The notes under the pieces are model-generated. The model searched no databases, was not told the DNA's origin, and worked only from the letters and a program-made list of their open reading frames with translations. Shown one piece after another: positions 38,551 to 51,447 of a DNA stretch of 64,000 bases. The position numbers were made by a program, and so were the translations under genes. Location of the stretch: NCBI GenBank assembly GCA_021234155.1, contig JAJEKV010000294.1, forward strand, positions 184,001 through 248,000, given 5' to 3'. Numbering within the stretch: position 1 is the stretch's first letter; each line of letters opens with the position of its first letter. This DNA comes from Isoetes taiwanensis (taxonomy: Eukaryota > Streptophyta > Lycopodiopsida > Isoetales > Isoetaceae).

Positions 38551-40817
38551 GGCGTAGGCTTAAACATCACGTTAAAAGCGTTTTCGCGCGTTTAAATCAA
38601 GGTTTTTAAACTGCGAAAATATTTTTTTTATTTTTATTTTTTTATTTTCGTGTAAAAGTTTCGTTTACGTGAATTTTTTTTTCGGCCAGCGAGGGAAGTA
38701 TTTTACCTAAAAATACATATTTTTGGACTTTATACGTCTAGAAAAATAATTTCGTACGTATAGAACCTATCCCTGCCTGGGACGCGAACGGTCCGGTGCT
38801 AGAACTCATAGAGGATGATGTCATCCAGGGCCTACAACGTCTAGCCAATGGGAAAGTAGCGGACCTGGATGGCATGCAAGCAGAATTGCTCAAGTGGGCA
38901 GGGCAGCCTATATTATCGATCCTCACTACACTGTTACGGAAATGGACCACAAGCAAGGTTGTTCCCATTTACAAAGGCGGAGATCTACCTTTATCCCCGA
39001 CCAACTTCTGGGACAATCATGGTCAGTTCGGTGTTTGCCAAACTGCTAGCTGGCATTCTCGAATAGCAGATGACCAAATAAGCAAAGACAACAGACATGG
39101 CAGGCTTCAGACCTCGCCACTCAACTATTGATCATATCTTCACATTGAAGACCTTGGTTGAAGATAGCAGGAACCGCCGGCAAGATCTATATTGCTGCTT
39201 TGCTGACTTTGCGAAGGATTTTACACTGTGCCTCGGGAAAAGGCTGCGCCAACTAGGGCTTCCTGTGAAGATGCAGAATACAGTGTACAGGCTATATCAG
39301 ATTTGTTTTGACCGAATGCAGCCAATGGGGCAACCATTTACCAGTAGTATCGGGGTCCAATAGGGATGTCCTCTATCTCCAACGCTATTCCTTTACATTG
39401 ACAAGTTGGAAACCCACGGCTCGGCCCGATAAGGGGGGGGGAGGGGGGAGGGGGAGGGGACCCGCCTTTTGCATCAAGTCATCAGTCAGCTCATCTATGT
39501 GGATGATGTCGACCTCCTTGCCCACACTCCGAAGGATATGCAGTATCATTTAGACACCCTGGATGCATTCTACCAGAACACAGACATGCGCGTCAATCTG
39601 GCCAAGGCTAAAATGGTCCTAATATTATCATCACATCAACCTAGGCTCCCTTCACTCATCTATCAGGGGCAAATTGTGGAGATGACACCACCTACAAGTA
39701 CTTGGGAGTGGAGGTGTCTTATTTATTATGTTGAAACACATCCATCCGATTGCAGGTGACGGCAGGCTAGAAAGTGCTCTATGCAAATACTCCATGATTG
39801 GGGCCATCAGTCAACTTGTTCTTTTGTACAGGGTCGAAGTCTAGGGCCCGATAGTATCCCTGACAACTTGGAATGACTTAGAGCAGACGCACTCGGGGTG
39901 AAATCCACAGTCCATATCAAATCCTACTACATGAGACTCGCTTTCTGCCGCTTCAGAGAGCAGTCGTTGATAGACACATCGTCTATTTTCAGAAGGTCAA
40001 TATGGACGATGCCCCTCTTTCGCACCTGGCTCACACCATAGCAATGGGACCACAGCGGCTCAATGCTTGTTGGAAGAACAAAAGAGCTCACTGGTTTGCC
40101 AAATGGAATGTGCAGGAGCTCATGTGCATACAGGTAGACATAGAGGTAGATCGGGACAACCTGAGGCATTACTTTGACACTTGTTTTCCCATCAAGCTTT
40201 GGGACCCTAGGGCCCTGAAGTAGGTCAAAACGACAAGGAATACATAAACCCCACACTAGACCACAACCCACAATGCTACCTGTGCTCACATCTGCCCTTG
40301 AAAAAGTGCAGGCTCATCGCCTCTATTCGCAGCAGTGCCACCATCTCCGCATTGAGACAGGAAGGTGGAATGGGGAACCACGCCAGGATAGGCTTTGATA
40401 GTGCCGCCAGATGTGAGGCATCGAGGATGAATGTCACACTTTTCAGAGCTGCCCAGCATATCATTAGATCCGAGCAGGCTACCTTTCTTGGTCAGTTCAG
40501 ACCAGCCGCTACACTGATACTGAGCAGGACATCATGAGCTCGCTAGGATCATATATTCAGGAGGTAATGGATCTGAGGGCTCGCATATGCCCCAGGACAA
40601 CTACATGATGGTAGGAAATACTCTATGATGTGTATATATATGTATATTTGTATAGCTTATCAGCAATCTTATTGCTGCCACGATCTTTCCCTCGAAAACT
40701 CTTTGGGACAGGGGTTTTTTAACACGCAATACGCCTGCTGCATTCTTGTATTAGGTCCCACAGCCGATTAGCCTCCATGGATGATAAATGTCATTCAATT
40801 CAATTCAATTCAATTTT
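38190..40817 (+). pseudogene. LINE remnant (non-LTR reverse transcriptase)
   Basis: Broken ORF2-like frames carry the reverse transcriptase blocks in order: an N-terminal GLQRLANGKVADLDG segment (about 38825), AGFRPRHSTIDHIFTL (39100), FADFAKDF (39210), GCPLSPTLFLYID (39365) and the catalytic YVDD (39496-39507). A cysteine-containing CYLCSHLPLKKC motif follows near 40275. The 3' end carries an (ATTCA)n-type tail at 40793-40817, typical of some plant LINEs. Stops, a G-rich expansion (39432-39461) and a hAT-type MITE insertion make it inactive. The 5' limit is set by the adjacent Helitron end and is approximate. Confidence 0.85.
38238..38775. mobile_element. Non-autonomous hAT-type element, 8-bp TSD
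   Basis: The inverted termini CAGGGATAGGTTC and GAACCTATCCCTG flank 538 bp. An exact 8-bp target duplication, CCTGGGAC, lies at 38230-38237 and 38776-38783. The CAGGG start and 8-bp duplication are hAT hallmarks. The interior has no gene but repeats a palindromic motif based on GTTTCGCTTACGCG, plus an A-rich run at 38520-38546. It is inserted in the LINE remnant. Confidence 0.93.
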
Positions 40818-41051
40818 GTCATTTTCTCCTTTCCCCCTCCCTTTTCCTTTTTCTCCGATTTTCCCTCTCTTTTTCTCTTCCCCTTTTCCCTTTCATCATT
40901 TGACTACCGGATTGAGTGCATCATATTAAAACAAATATCAAGATGAAATTTTGGTTGAAGACATGCACACATCATCTTCACCGTTGGTCGCTCGGACATT
41001 CGATCTAGGATTTTGTTGAAGACACAAGGTGTAATATTATAATATATAAGA
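40818..41051 (-). mobile_element. Helitron 5' end (minus)
   Basis: The minus strand starts TCTTATATATTATAAT at 41051, with host T at 41052, followed by family subterminal sequence and a pyrimidine (plus-strand) tract of about 75 bp that ends at the LINE tail. The 3' end was not found. Confidence 0.7.
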
Positions 41052-41600
41052 TAAATTTTAATGTTTTGTTTATGTATCTATTTTTATTAAGATATCTAAT
41101 GTTAACAATTTAATTGACATTCTAAAATCCTTAGAAACTAATTTATACAATAGACAGATAATATTCGTGTAGAAATAGTATAGGTCCCATGGCATGCCTC
41201 TGTGTATGTAAGGATTATCTATTCGACATCTCACTCTATGTGGGGTCCTGGAGATGTTTTCTAGGACTCTTGGATCTTCTCCTAATGTGCAGCTAGGCCC
41301 TGATTCCAGTGGATTTTTCTCCCCTGATTTACCGGAAACAACTAGGATCACTTCCATGCATATCAAAATGGGACAAAGAGGCACAAGCAAGAGCGAAGAA
41401 GGAAGCAAAGCGAGCACTTTTTTGGTGTGGGGAGCTCCAATATGGCCAAAAAATGGCCCTCAATTGCACAGTAAGCATTTGACTGCGCAGTTGATTGTGA
41501 TGTCTCTAAGGAGTGGACTATTCTTGATAATCCCGGAGAAGCTACTATACATATATAAGGTTCTTATGGATTCTAGTATATATATATAGGTGTCAATATT
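41052..41600. other. Intergenic, no feature seen
   Basis: AT-rich sequence with short frames on both strands. A TATATATATA run lies at 41577-41589, immediately before the first foldback arm. Confidence 0.4.
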
Positions 41601-41609
41601 ACCATTCTC

Positions 41610-43310
41610 TTTCTCTTTTTTCTACAAGCTGAAATATCTCATTCTTAAACGTGGAAAGGGGAATTTTGTATGGCCATCCGTGCCACATGACATCAAATCC
41701 CCACCCTCCAATTCTTATCTATACATTGGAAAATATGCCAGCAGTGACAACTTGGTTCGAAATCTTGTTTGCTTTGAATGGGCTCGGTAGGTCTTTACGA
41801 GGCAAAATCGGATCCGCTGGTACATTATCCCTAATATAAACCTTAAAGCATCCCAATTAGAGGAAAGGATCTTTTCCTCAAGCTACCTTGTAAGTGGAAC
41901 TAAAACTATCCCCTATTTCAATTGCAAATTTGCGTTATATTTGTTCATGGTATGTAGATATATACTCGTTTTACTAATATGCGGAGCACCCCAAGAAAAG
42001 AAAGCAATTGATTTCAAGATTAAGTGTGGATAAAGGGTACCTCTACTGTTAGAGTAAAATCTGCATCCTTCTTTCTCTTCGTGCTTGTGTCAATGACAAT
42101 GTCATCTAGTAGACAGTTTATCTGGGAAAGACAATCTTGAGTTATCATTATCATATTGAGCGATGCAACCTTATGAATAAGAGTAAAATAGGTGCTTACT
42201 TGCTGGCCATATCTTTGGTACCCACAATAAGCTTGAAGAAATGGAGGCTCTACACACTCTCACGGCAAAGGAAATTCTCCTTGAAAGAGATATGTGCAAG
42301 CAGAAAGGTGCATGTATATGGTTAATCAAGTCAACAAGGAAGGTCACCATCATAAACCCCCTCAGTGCAGGCATAATTGCATAGACGCATCCTATGCATT
42401 TTCCTGCCAATCTAGCTTCATTGTCTCTGCTAGGACCCATTTTACGTGGCATACAGTCTGCTTATTGCGACATCTGAACTATAAAATTATTGTTGGCAAG
42501 ATGCTTTTCGAATATTCCAATTTGAACATTTTCTTGGAAATATCCCTGGACTGTCCATGAACTGTATGAGGCGTAGTAGGTGGAAGCAAGTTGATCTCAT
42601 GTGACCCACATTTTGAATGTTGAAAGCCATTCTGGAAAAAAGTGTTTCTTGAAATATGAAGCTTTACTATCTACTATGTACAAAAGTTAAATGTTGGAAG
42701 CCATTGTCTATATAGTGTTGCTTGCAATATGAAGCATTACTATGTACTATATTGTACTATATATAAAAATTAGAATGTGGGCCACATGAGAGCGAGTTGC
42801 TTCCCACTACTATGCTTCATACACTTCATGGGCGCCTAAGGATATTTCCAAAAAGATATTCAAATTGGAATAGTTGAAAGGCATCTTGCCAACAATAATT
42901 TTATAGTCTAGATGTCGCAATAAGCACTCCCTTTGCCATATGAAATGGGCCCTTCTAGAGACCAATCAAGTGCTATTGGAATTATGCGATTCTACCTGCA
43001 CATCTCTCCCAAGGAGAATTTCCTTTGTGATGAAAGCATGTAGAGACTTCATTTTCTCAAGCTTATTGTAGACACCAAAGATATCGTCAGCATGTAAGCA
43101 TCTACTTTTCATATCACTTAATATGTTAATGATAACTCAAGATTATCTTTCCCACATAAAATGTCCGCCAGATCAAATTGTCATTGACACAAGGATGAGT
43201 AGAAACAAAGATGCAAACATTACTCTAAATATAGAAGAGGTACCTTACCTCCACACTTGTTCTTGAAATTGATTGCTTCCATTTTTTAGAATGAGTATAT
43301 ACATGCATAT
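41610..43310. repeat. Large foldback repeat, copy A
   Basis: The left arm (about 41620-42560) and right arm (about 42832-43290) are inverted relatives, about 80% similar by eye. Shared blocks include AAGGAAATTCTCCTT with its complement AAGGAGAATTTCCTTTG, and the AATAATTTTATAG/CTATAAAATTATT pair. The right arm is shorter. It ends near the Helitron that begins at 43311. The spacer 42560-42830 has internal repeats of GAAGC(A/T)TTACTAT. The arms carry the same degraded reading frame (short frames with KEILLERD or WRLYTLSRQRKFSL), so they may derive from an unidentified gene or transposon. Confidence 0.8.
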
Positions 43311-46300
43311 CTTTATATTACAATGTTATAGCGTATGTCATGAATCAAACCCTAATTTGGATGGTTGGGATCATCTGATTGCATCTAAAGGCCGAGATTT
43401 ATCGCATGACTTCCCACCACCATGATTGGCCATGCTTTGATCTCTTAAGAGGAAGGAAAAAAGGAAAAGGGAGGAGAAAAGGAAAAAGTGAAAGGAAAAA
43501 AGGTACGAATAAAAGGGAAAGAAGGAAAAGGGAAAAGAGCACGGAAAAAGGGAAAGGAAGAGAAAGGGAGAAACAAAAGGGAAAAAAGAGGCTACGAAAA
43601 GGATAAGAGGGAAAGGGTGAGGACACGAGTAAAAGGGAAAGCAGAAAAGGGTAAAGAGAATGGAAAGGGAAAGGGAAAGGGAAAGGGAAAGGGAAAGGGA
43701 AAGGGAAAGGAAAGGAAAAGGGAGCGAAAAGGGGGAAAGAGCGAAAAGGAACACTGGTAAAGGGGAAGAGAAAAAGGGTAGGGAAAGGAGAAAAGGGGAA
43801 GGGAAAAGGGGGAAAAGAAAAGGGAGGGAAGAACGGAGGGAAAAAGGGAAAGGGAAAGGGAAAGGGAAAGGGAAAGGGAAAGGGAAAGGGAAAGGGAAGG
43901 GGAATTGGGGAAAAGAAGGAAAGAGGGCATAGAGAAAACTACAAGAGGGAAGGAGGGGAAAGAGAAGGGACAAAAGAGGATGAGGGAAAGTCTGAGAAAA
44001 AGGGAAAAGAGAAGGTATAGAAAAACAGAAGAGAAAAGAACAAAGGAGGAGGAAAAGGAAGGAAAAAAGACACGAAAATAAAAGGGAAGGGAAAAAAGGG
44101 GCACTGGAAAAAAGAGAACAAAAAAATGTAGGAAAAAGAGATATGGGAAAGGGGAAAGAGAAAATGAAAAGCAAAAGGGAGGGAAATGGGAGGGAAAAAG
44201 TGGAAGAGAGAAAGGGTTGGGAAGGGAGGAAAAGGGAAGGGAAAAAGCCCATCGAAACGGGAAAGAGAAGCGAAGTGAGGGGGAGGGAAGGGGAGGGGAA
44301 GGGAGAGGAGGGGAGGGGAGAAAAGAAAAAGGGAAAAAAGGTAAAAGAAAAAGGGGAAGGGATACGAGGAGGAGAAAAAAAAGAGAGGGAAAAATAAGGG
44401 TAAAATAGGAAAATAGGAAGCGGAGGGGAGGGAAACAAAAAGGAAGAGAAAAATAGAAAAAGGCAAAAGGGAAAAGTAGGGAATAGAAAAATGGAAAAAG
44501 AAGAAGAAAGAGAAAAAGGAAAAAAGGGTGAAGAAAGGGTGAAAATGGAAAAAGGAAAAACTTTATATGCTGCATAAACTCTCTGGTTTTCATTTTTGCT
44601 GTCTTAGATGCATATGTTAATATTTGTTGGATTTAAGCCTTAAAAACCTTTATTTTGGGTATTATTTGATTACAGTGTGAGCACAGAGGCTATCCACGTC
44701 CTGGCTTCTTTGTTTTAAATGGGAGTGTTCACTTATCTAAAACGAGCTTCCATATTACTGTTCTGCTTTCTGAAAGTATGATTTTTCCAAAAGTGTAATT
44801 TCTTTAATATTTACTTTTGTGCTCCTTTTCTTTTTAGTTGTTAGGCAAAGCAGCATGGATATGAATATGTAGAATATAAATAGTTTTTTCAGAATTATAT
44901 TCTATCAATTGCACAACAATCTCCTAATTGCTTATGCAGCATGTTTTTCTGGATGATGTGAACTCTCATGTAATTTAAGTGTCATGCCATCTTTTTTTGA
45001 AGCCTTTCATTCTGCATTTTTTGTTGTTGCTACTCTTGTAGGCTTTAGATGTAATCACTTCTTGCTGTGGATTGCAATCATGCTGGTTTTTTTCCAACAT
45101 TTCATCAAATATAATGTCTTATCTTTTATGTTGGCGGTAATAGGAGTTTCCATGGGCAAAGAAAATGCAAGATCTTTCTTGGAGAGAGCTTTTACAATGC
45201 AATTAGTGCCCACATATTATCTTGAAGAAAGAAAGGTTTGCAATCATGACTTTGTGTATTCTTTGGCATGAGAGCAGATGGATTCGTTAGGATGTCTTGA
45301 TATACTTGATTTGCACCTTTCCATGCAAGTTATTCTCTATCTTGGTAAGTCTTGCTATTCAGAGAAATATATCAGCTGGTACATATCCACTTTAAAAAGG
45401 TTTGAATAAAAGCGTTTGAGATATGTACTTCCAATATTCAGGAATTTTCCAAGTAAATATGCCTCTCTTAGTTTTGTAACTTGGATGATATTTTCAATAT
45501 AATGTTTTGGCAGAATAGTGCCACTTTGTTATGGTAGAAAAGCATACATTTGGAGATTTCTTATTTAATGTGCAACAACTTCTATGAAGTTGCATTTAAG
45601 TTCCGTCGACGTCATTTGTTGTGAAAATAAAGAGGCATAAGAAGGAAGTCTGCAATTGCTTTGACAAACATCTTTTGATGTTGTTAGATTGGAAAAGAAA
45701 AGTTAGGTAGGACAGAATGCATATGTCGGGAGAAAATTTAGCATGACATCATCATGTCTCATCATCCTCAAATGCCATATTTGATGCTGTTATTTACCTG
45801 ACTATAAGAGCTTCCTATGTCCAGTATTCAAGCCAATCATTCCATTCCAAATAATCTAATTGATTCTAATTTATGTAGCCTGCAAAATGGAAATGCACTT
45901 CTGACATATCAATGTATGGTTTTAAATCTAAATGGTTGATGCTTCCTGCAATACTTCAGCTAAAAAGAAAGACCTATCTTAACAATAAAGCATTTAAGTT
46001 TTTAGATTATTCTATTGTCGTTCTCTTTTTTCACTCTTATAATTCAACTTTGGAAAATTGTCAAACACCATGCCATTTGCCATGTCTGATTGTTTAATGA
46101 AGTAGAACTAGAGGGAGTTCATCATTTTCATTTTCCATCAGATAAGGTAAAAGCAATTAATGAAATAGAAGTAGAATAGAATAGAACTTCTTTAGTCACC
46201 TATTTTTGAACCAAAATAGTTTTTCTTTACAAATTATGTATGATGGATATAAACACTCACACACTTATAACCAGCTCAATGACATCAACATTAACAAAGT

Positions 46301-46427
46301 CCATAAAGCCACAAATATATGCAAAACAACTCGAAGATTATACTACAGATCTTAAACTCTTGAACAGTTTATGAAATATGTAGGGCACTATACATATGCC
46401 CGGCAACGCCGGGCACATGTTTACTAG
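43311..46427 (+). mobile_element. Helitron, complete, with purine tract
   Basis: It starts A|TCTTTATATTACAATG and ends with hairpin GCCCGGCAACGCCGGGC (46398-46414), a 9-nt spacer and CTAG|T. After 130 bp of family 5' sequence there is about 1.1 kb of purine-only DNA (43444-44560) including a perfect GGGAAA array at 43660-43705 and 43848-43897. The second half (44570-46380) is ordinary AT-rich DNA with exon-like pieces (for example 45041-45136, bordered by TTGTAG and GTAATAGG), probably captured host sequence I cannot identify. No Rep/helicase. Confidence 0.92.
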
Positions 46428-47083
46428 TCTACTTACTTAAAATGTTTTTGGGCTTTCTCTTTCATGCCGTGTGCCCTTTTCCAGGTGTGACTTTGGAAGC
46501 CAAAAATGAGTTTTCCGACGAAATGGCTTTTTTCGACCATTTTCCCAAAACTATGTAGTAATTATATAGTAATGAGAATCTCCGTAGGATTAAAGAATCT
46601 GCGTATGATTAAATGGAGTGCACGGTTATCTTCAAGGCCGTCTTAAGGGTACTTTCCCATGGGGCAGAAACCTTGGATTTTTTTCAGGCCCAGCATAGAC
46701 GTGCCATGTTCCCATCATGACCTGACCTTGCTCGGCTCAGGTTTTGGACCTCGAAGAAAAAGTAACAGGGCGACAATTCTTTTTGCCCAGGTCGAAACCT
46801 CGGTAGGGCAACAGCAGATCTAGCTTTCGTTTCTACCAGTTGTGACGGATCTTATCAGCAGCGGATGCTGGAGCTACCGGTCGATTTTAAACCTCCTTGG
46901 TTCAAAAACAGGATCCAGGTTTTTCGCCCATAGGAAAGTGGCAATTTAGGGTCGGAGACGACTTTGCCACGACCTTGCCATGTCATCGCTTTTATCCAGG
47001 TCAGACGGGCCCAATGGGAAAGCACTCTAACCAATAGCATTTTGAATCCCTTTTCGCTTGGCACGACCTTCGGTGGTCATAGC
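46428..47083. other. Spacer between Helitron and large DNA transposon
   Basis: About 650 bp without a gene. It ends in the left copy of the target duplication (47075-47083) of the transposon that follows. Confidence 0.5.
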
Positions 47084-47930
47084 GGCTCAGGATACTTTTA
47101 CCCTTGATTTGGTGATCACGGAGATAAATTTACCGGCCTCCGGGATCCCGGGTCTCTCTCGAGGGGGTAAGGAGACCGGAGACCCTCTGGCGAGCACCGC
47201 GTCGGCCCGGACCATCCCTGCACTCATCCCCGGGCCCAAACCCCCGCGGTAATCGCGCCGCCCTCGAGATCCCCTCGGGGATCATCCACGCGATCCCCTC
47301 CTCAGGGATCCCCCTGCGGCCGGTCGCTAACGGCGGACGATATCCGCCGAGGTGATCCCCTCCCAGGGATCCCGGCACCCTGACCGGATCCCCTCCTCCG
47401 GGATCACCCGGCCGTTGGCTGATAACGACGGACGCAATCCGCCGAGTTGATCCCCACTTCCGGGATCCAGGGCACCGGGGCCTTGGATCCCCTCCTCCGG
47501 GATCACCCGACCATGGCTGATAACGGCGGACCCTATCCGCCAAGGTGATCCTCTCCTCCGGGATCACCCGGCCGTGGCTGATAACGGCGGACGCTATCTG
47601 CCGAGGTGATCCCCTCCTCAGAGATCCCCGGTGATAACCGGGACGCTATCCGCCGTGGTGATCCCCTCCTCAGGGACCCCCCCCCCCCCGGTGGGCGATA
47701 ACGGCCCGACGCTATCCGTCGTGGTGATCCCCTCCTCTGGGATCCTCGATATAGTGACGTGGATCCCGTGACTTGGATCCTGTGCTCTGGGCCGTGGCTT
47801 ATCCGCAGTGGTGATCCCCCCCTCCGGGATCACCCGTCCGGGTGAGTGGATCCCGTCCTCCGGGATCATCCGTCCGTGGCCGAGGTGGAGACCGCCGACG
47901 TGGATGTCGCCGACGTGGAGGCGGGAGTTA
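47084..47930 (+). repeat. Left inverted terminal region, GGATC minisatellite
   Basis: After about 90 bp of unique terminal sequence, a GC-rich array of roughly 60-bp units runs to about 47930. Each unit carries a GGATCCC...GGGGATC palindromic word and, in many units, a second dyad (GGCGGATAGCGTCCGCC type). It is the inverted counterpart of 55980-56751. Confidence 0.92.
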
Positions 47931-47977
47931 TTCTCCGCCGTTAGATGCACTCCGAGCTGGTTTGCTATCAGCCATTA

Positions 47978-48011
47978 GATCGCGGAGGATGGTATACCGT
48001 CCTCCGCGATC
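47978..48011. promoter_or_regulatory. 34-nt near-perfect palindrome
   Basis: GATCGCGGAGGA and TCCTCCGCGATC are perfect complements around a GGTATACC centre with one mismatched pair. It lies just inside the left terminal array and about 350 bp upstream of the first ATG of the protease gene. It could be a transposase or regulator binding site or a cruciform. Confidence 0.8.
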
Positions 48012-48363
48012 CCAGAAGCAGCAGCACCTTTAATTTTAAAATTAAATTCGGACAGACCATTAATGATGCGTACGTGGCCAATCCATGTCTGCCACGTAGG
48101 ACTTGGGGATACCGGAGGGCGGCAGAGCAGTCCGTCGATTTCGAAGAGTTTAAGTCTGGGCGCAGAACTCTCGCAATGGGCGCTCTAGGATTCCTCTGTG
48201 CACAGTGGTTTTTGTCGGGCGACGGCACCATTAGCGCTGCGGAACTCATTTACCTCCTGTATTAACAAAGTTACGGAGGTAAAATCGACCCTTTCACTCT
48301 GTTTTATCAAGTTTTTTACTATTTCCTACTATTCTTTACTAAATCTTCTTGTGTGGCTTGCGA

Positions 48364-50744
48364 TGGATCTAATCCTTAACCCCGAAGTCAGCCTCAACAC
48401 CCGATTTTGGCGAGAATCTTTGTCTTGAAGGCGCTGCTTCATATGCATTCCAGATTCGAGATCCCGAAAGCAATCGGGCGGAATGGGATGCCGAGGTGGA
48501 GTCCCCGGCCGCCGTGGCAAAAAAAATTGGATGAAGGGGAGGAAAAATCAAATGATGGGGAAGAATCTGAGAGGAGGAGGTGAAAGAACGAGTTTCTGTG
48601 GATGCTCAACTGCTGGGCGATTTGAATGAGGAAGGGGGGCCAGTAAAGGAGGGTCAGGTCATAGACGAAGTCCGATGCGATTCTGAGAACCAAGAGGCCC
48701 CCGATTGCTATTTACGATCACCGGGCAAAGAGATGGAAGTGCTTAGTTGATGACTGCACCAAAAGTTACTCCAGGAAGGTTGAGCTCGAAAATCACATGT
48801 TTCGAGTGCATGCCTTGGTTGATAGGTGGCGGGTTCCTGATGCGCCGAGGGGGAGGATCCCAAATCGAATTCATTTGCCCAATGCAAGAGCCCGCCAAGA
48901 ATAATGCCAATCGCGAAGAAGAGGAGTTATGCAAAGATTTTCGCGGGCCGTAAGCATGGATCCAGGACTATAAATATGCCCACAACCTCACCCGAAAAAT
49001 TGCAGAGGGCCAGGAGAAATGCCGGAGTGGCCGATGAGCAAATTGAAATGGGTCTTCTCGATAAGAGCCAAAGAGAAGCCTTCATTAATTTATATGTGTC
49101 CAGAGGAAGAAAGCAAGTGAATTGGAAAGCCAACAATTGCAGATCGAGGAGATAAATGCACGGATCAGGCAGAGCACCAAAAAATTTAATCTCGATGATG
49201 GGCTTTGGCCTCCACTAACCAAAGAGCGGGGAGCAAAAGCCAATTGACGCCGATGATGTGAGTGAGGAGGTGGCTGCAGCGGCAGTGTAAGTATTCGTCC
49301 CCTTTGCCTAAAACGCCCTTTGCCTAAACCTATGTGTTGCCAAAGCCGGGGCCCAAGAAATTTCTGGGAGGCATCGTGGCACCCAAACCCCCAAAACCTC
49401 CTCCCAAATCCATCAATTCATGGCCCCTAACCGGATCCCCGGCTGAAACCGAGCTCGAAGATAATATTCCCAAGCCCAAAGAAGATTATGATGTATCATT
49501 TGTACTGGCCGATCCACATTTTCTAGATTCTCGTCTTGGACTACCAAAGAGGTGTTGATGCCGATCGATGGCGTGCCCCTTCACATTAAATTTCCCCCGT
49601 GGTGGTTGAGAGCCCCTTCATCAAGGTCGTGAAAGAAGTCGGCAAATGTCGAGTTTTACATCCAAGAAGCCGAGGCCCTAAAATTTATGACAATCCCTTC
49701 TGGCCTCGGGGATCAGGAGAGCGATGTGGACTCGGATTGCATTGGTTCTTATCTCCTGTAAGTTTTTAAGCTCTTAAGTTTCTTCAATTTTAGTTTTTCA
49801 TTGCACTCAATTGCTCAATTGGTTGTACAGGGTAATTCTGCACTCAATTCCTATCCAGAAAAGGTGTCATCATGTCTTCTTGCATCCTGCTGCATTCGGG
49901 CTGTTCTTGAGTGGAAGCAAGGCCGGGTTGGCAGGGGCTTATGAGCAGTTTGCCAAGCTCATCCCTGACAACCCGTTTGGTAGGGCACGATGGAAGATCC
50001 AGATAGCACAATTCTATTATATTCCTGTCAATGCTGGGTAAACTCTGATCACTTGATTATTTAAGTTTTAAATCCTTTCAATTTGCTATTTCTTAGTGGC
50101 CATTGGAGCCTTTTCATCTTAGTGACTGATGGCCTGGCGTGTGCTCGGCTTGGAAAGCCCTGCCCTTGCATTCTGCACCTTGATTCATATGCTCCCTTGC
50201 ATGCATCTACCCGAGAATTTGTGACACTGTAAGTATTCCTCTCTATCTCGAAATATTTAATCTTTTGCATTATGATTGAAGCTAATTTCTTATTCATACT
50301 TGCAGATTCCTCACAGACGTGTTTAAGAGGTGGAGGCATGAGGAAAGTGCATTGCATAATGCACCCCGTGATTCCATTAGAAACTCCCCAACATTGACAA
50401 TAATTGGACTGTGGTGTGTATGTCATAAATTATGTGAAGAAATTTGTTAAAGACATCAGTGGCAAGGAGGATAATGTGAGTCTTTGAGTTTATGTTTGTT
50501 GTTTCTTTTTTTTTTTTTTTTTTGCAAATTTTCAGTTCATGGCTAAATTCATGTTTTAATGCAGATTCTGATTAACCGTGATTGGTTCAAAAAAGAAGAC
50601 ATAGATTGCATGAGGTCAGGCTTCAAGATAATGCTCCAGAATCTACACGATTGCTTGGCTGCAGGGAAGTCCACCTTTTACTTACCCCAGGGTGACACGG
50701 GTGATAGCAGGATCCAGACCCGCTTGCTGGTACATGGTCCTTGA
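48364..50744 (+). pseudogene. C2H2 finger plus Ulp1/C48-type cysteine protease
   Basis: A multi-exon plus-strand gene, frameshifted in several places. An acidic N-terminal part (48364-48700) leads to a C2H2 finger spaced C-X4-C-X12-H-X4-H (48740-48811), then a Gln/Glu-rich helical stretch (49000-49200). The C48 domain follows. Exon 49831-50037 joins 50097-50229 through clean GT-AG introns. The triad is in Ulp1 order: His in GGHWSLFIL (50101-50103), Asp in ILHLDS (50182-50184) and Cys in LDCGVYVINYVKKF (50410-50412), preceded by a PQ pair. A final exon (50565-50744) follows. Ulp1 enzymes cleave SUMO-like conjugates; the role in transposition is unknown. A frameshift lies between the Asp and Cys blocks, so this copy is not translatable as one chain. 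Splitting into two genes near 49300 is possible. Confidence 0.82.
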
Positions 50745-51116
50745 CATTCTGGTAAAGATCTACAAGTTTGTGAATGTGAATATCTCAAAAAACTTTGAAT
50801 GTGAATATTTTCTTGAATGTGAATATCTGGAACACTTGAATGTAATTCTCTTGATTGTGAATGGCCAATGTGAATATCTTTTTCAAGACTTCAATGTCAA
50901 AACTGGAACACTTGAATGTAATTTTGGCTTTTAGCAATGGCTCAATGCACCAAAGAATAATGCTTCAAAGCTTTCACCATAGTTTCAACATCAAAGTTTA
51001 TTATTGCCACTGTTCCTAGACATATTCCAATGGTTTATAATATATTCAAAATTTCAATGGTTAATATATTCATAATTTCAATGGTCGGCCTATGATAACT
51101 AATATATTAACATGTT

Positions 51117-51447
51117 GTATGCTGTGATCCCGGACGGGATCAACAAGCAGCCGGACGGGGGATCCCGGAGGATGGGATCTTTTTTTAAGGGGTGTGTGAT
51201 CCCGGAGGACGGGATCACCAAGCAGGCGGACGCGGGATCCCAGAGGAGGGGATCACCAAGTAGGCGGACGCGGGATCCCGGAGAAGGGGATCCCGTTTTC
51301 GTTAGTGTGTGATCCTGGAGGACGGGATCAAATTACAGGCGGACGCGGGATCCCGGAGGAGGGGATCCCGTTTTAATTAATATGTGATCCCGGAGGACGG
51401 GATCACCTAGCAGGCGCACGCGAAATCCCGGAGGAGGGGATCCCTGC
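51117..51447. repeat. Internal GGATC palindrome block 1
   Basis: About 330 bp with at least ten GATCCCGGAGGA...GGGATC words interleaved with a GCGGACGCGGGATCCC unit. It is related to the terminal arrays and lies between the protease gene and the small gene. Confidence 0.9.

Noticed and set aside
44984-45271. 95-codon hydrophobic frame in the 43311 Helitron as a membrane protein gene
   Set aside because: Runs across exon-intron-like borders and is AT-driven. No homology recognised, more likely captured genic sequence.
47130-47567. Gly/Pro/Arg-rich frames across the GGATC arrays (also 55836-56603)
   Set aside because: They are translations of a palindromic minisatellite in the inverted ends, with similar frames on both strands.
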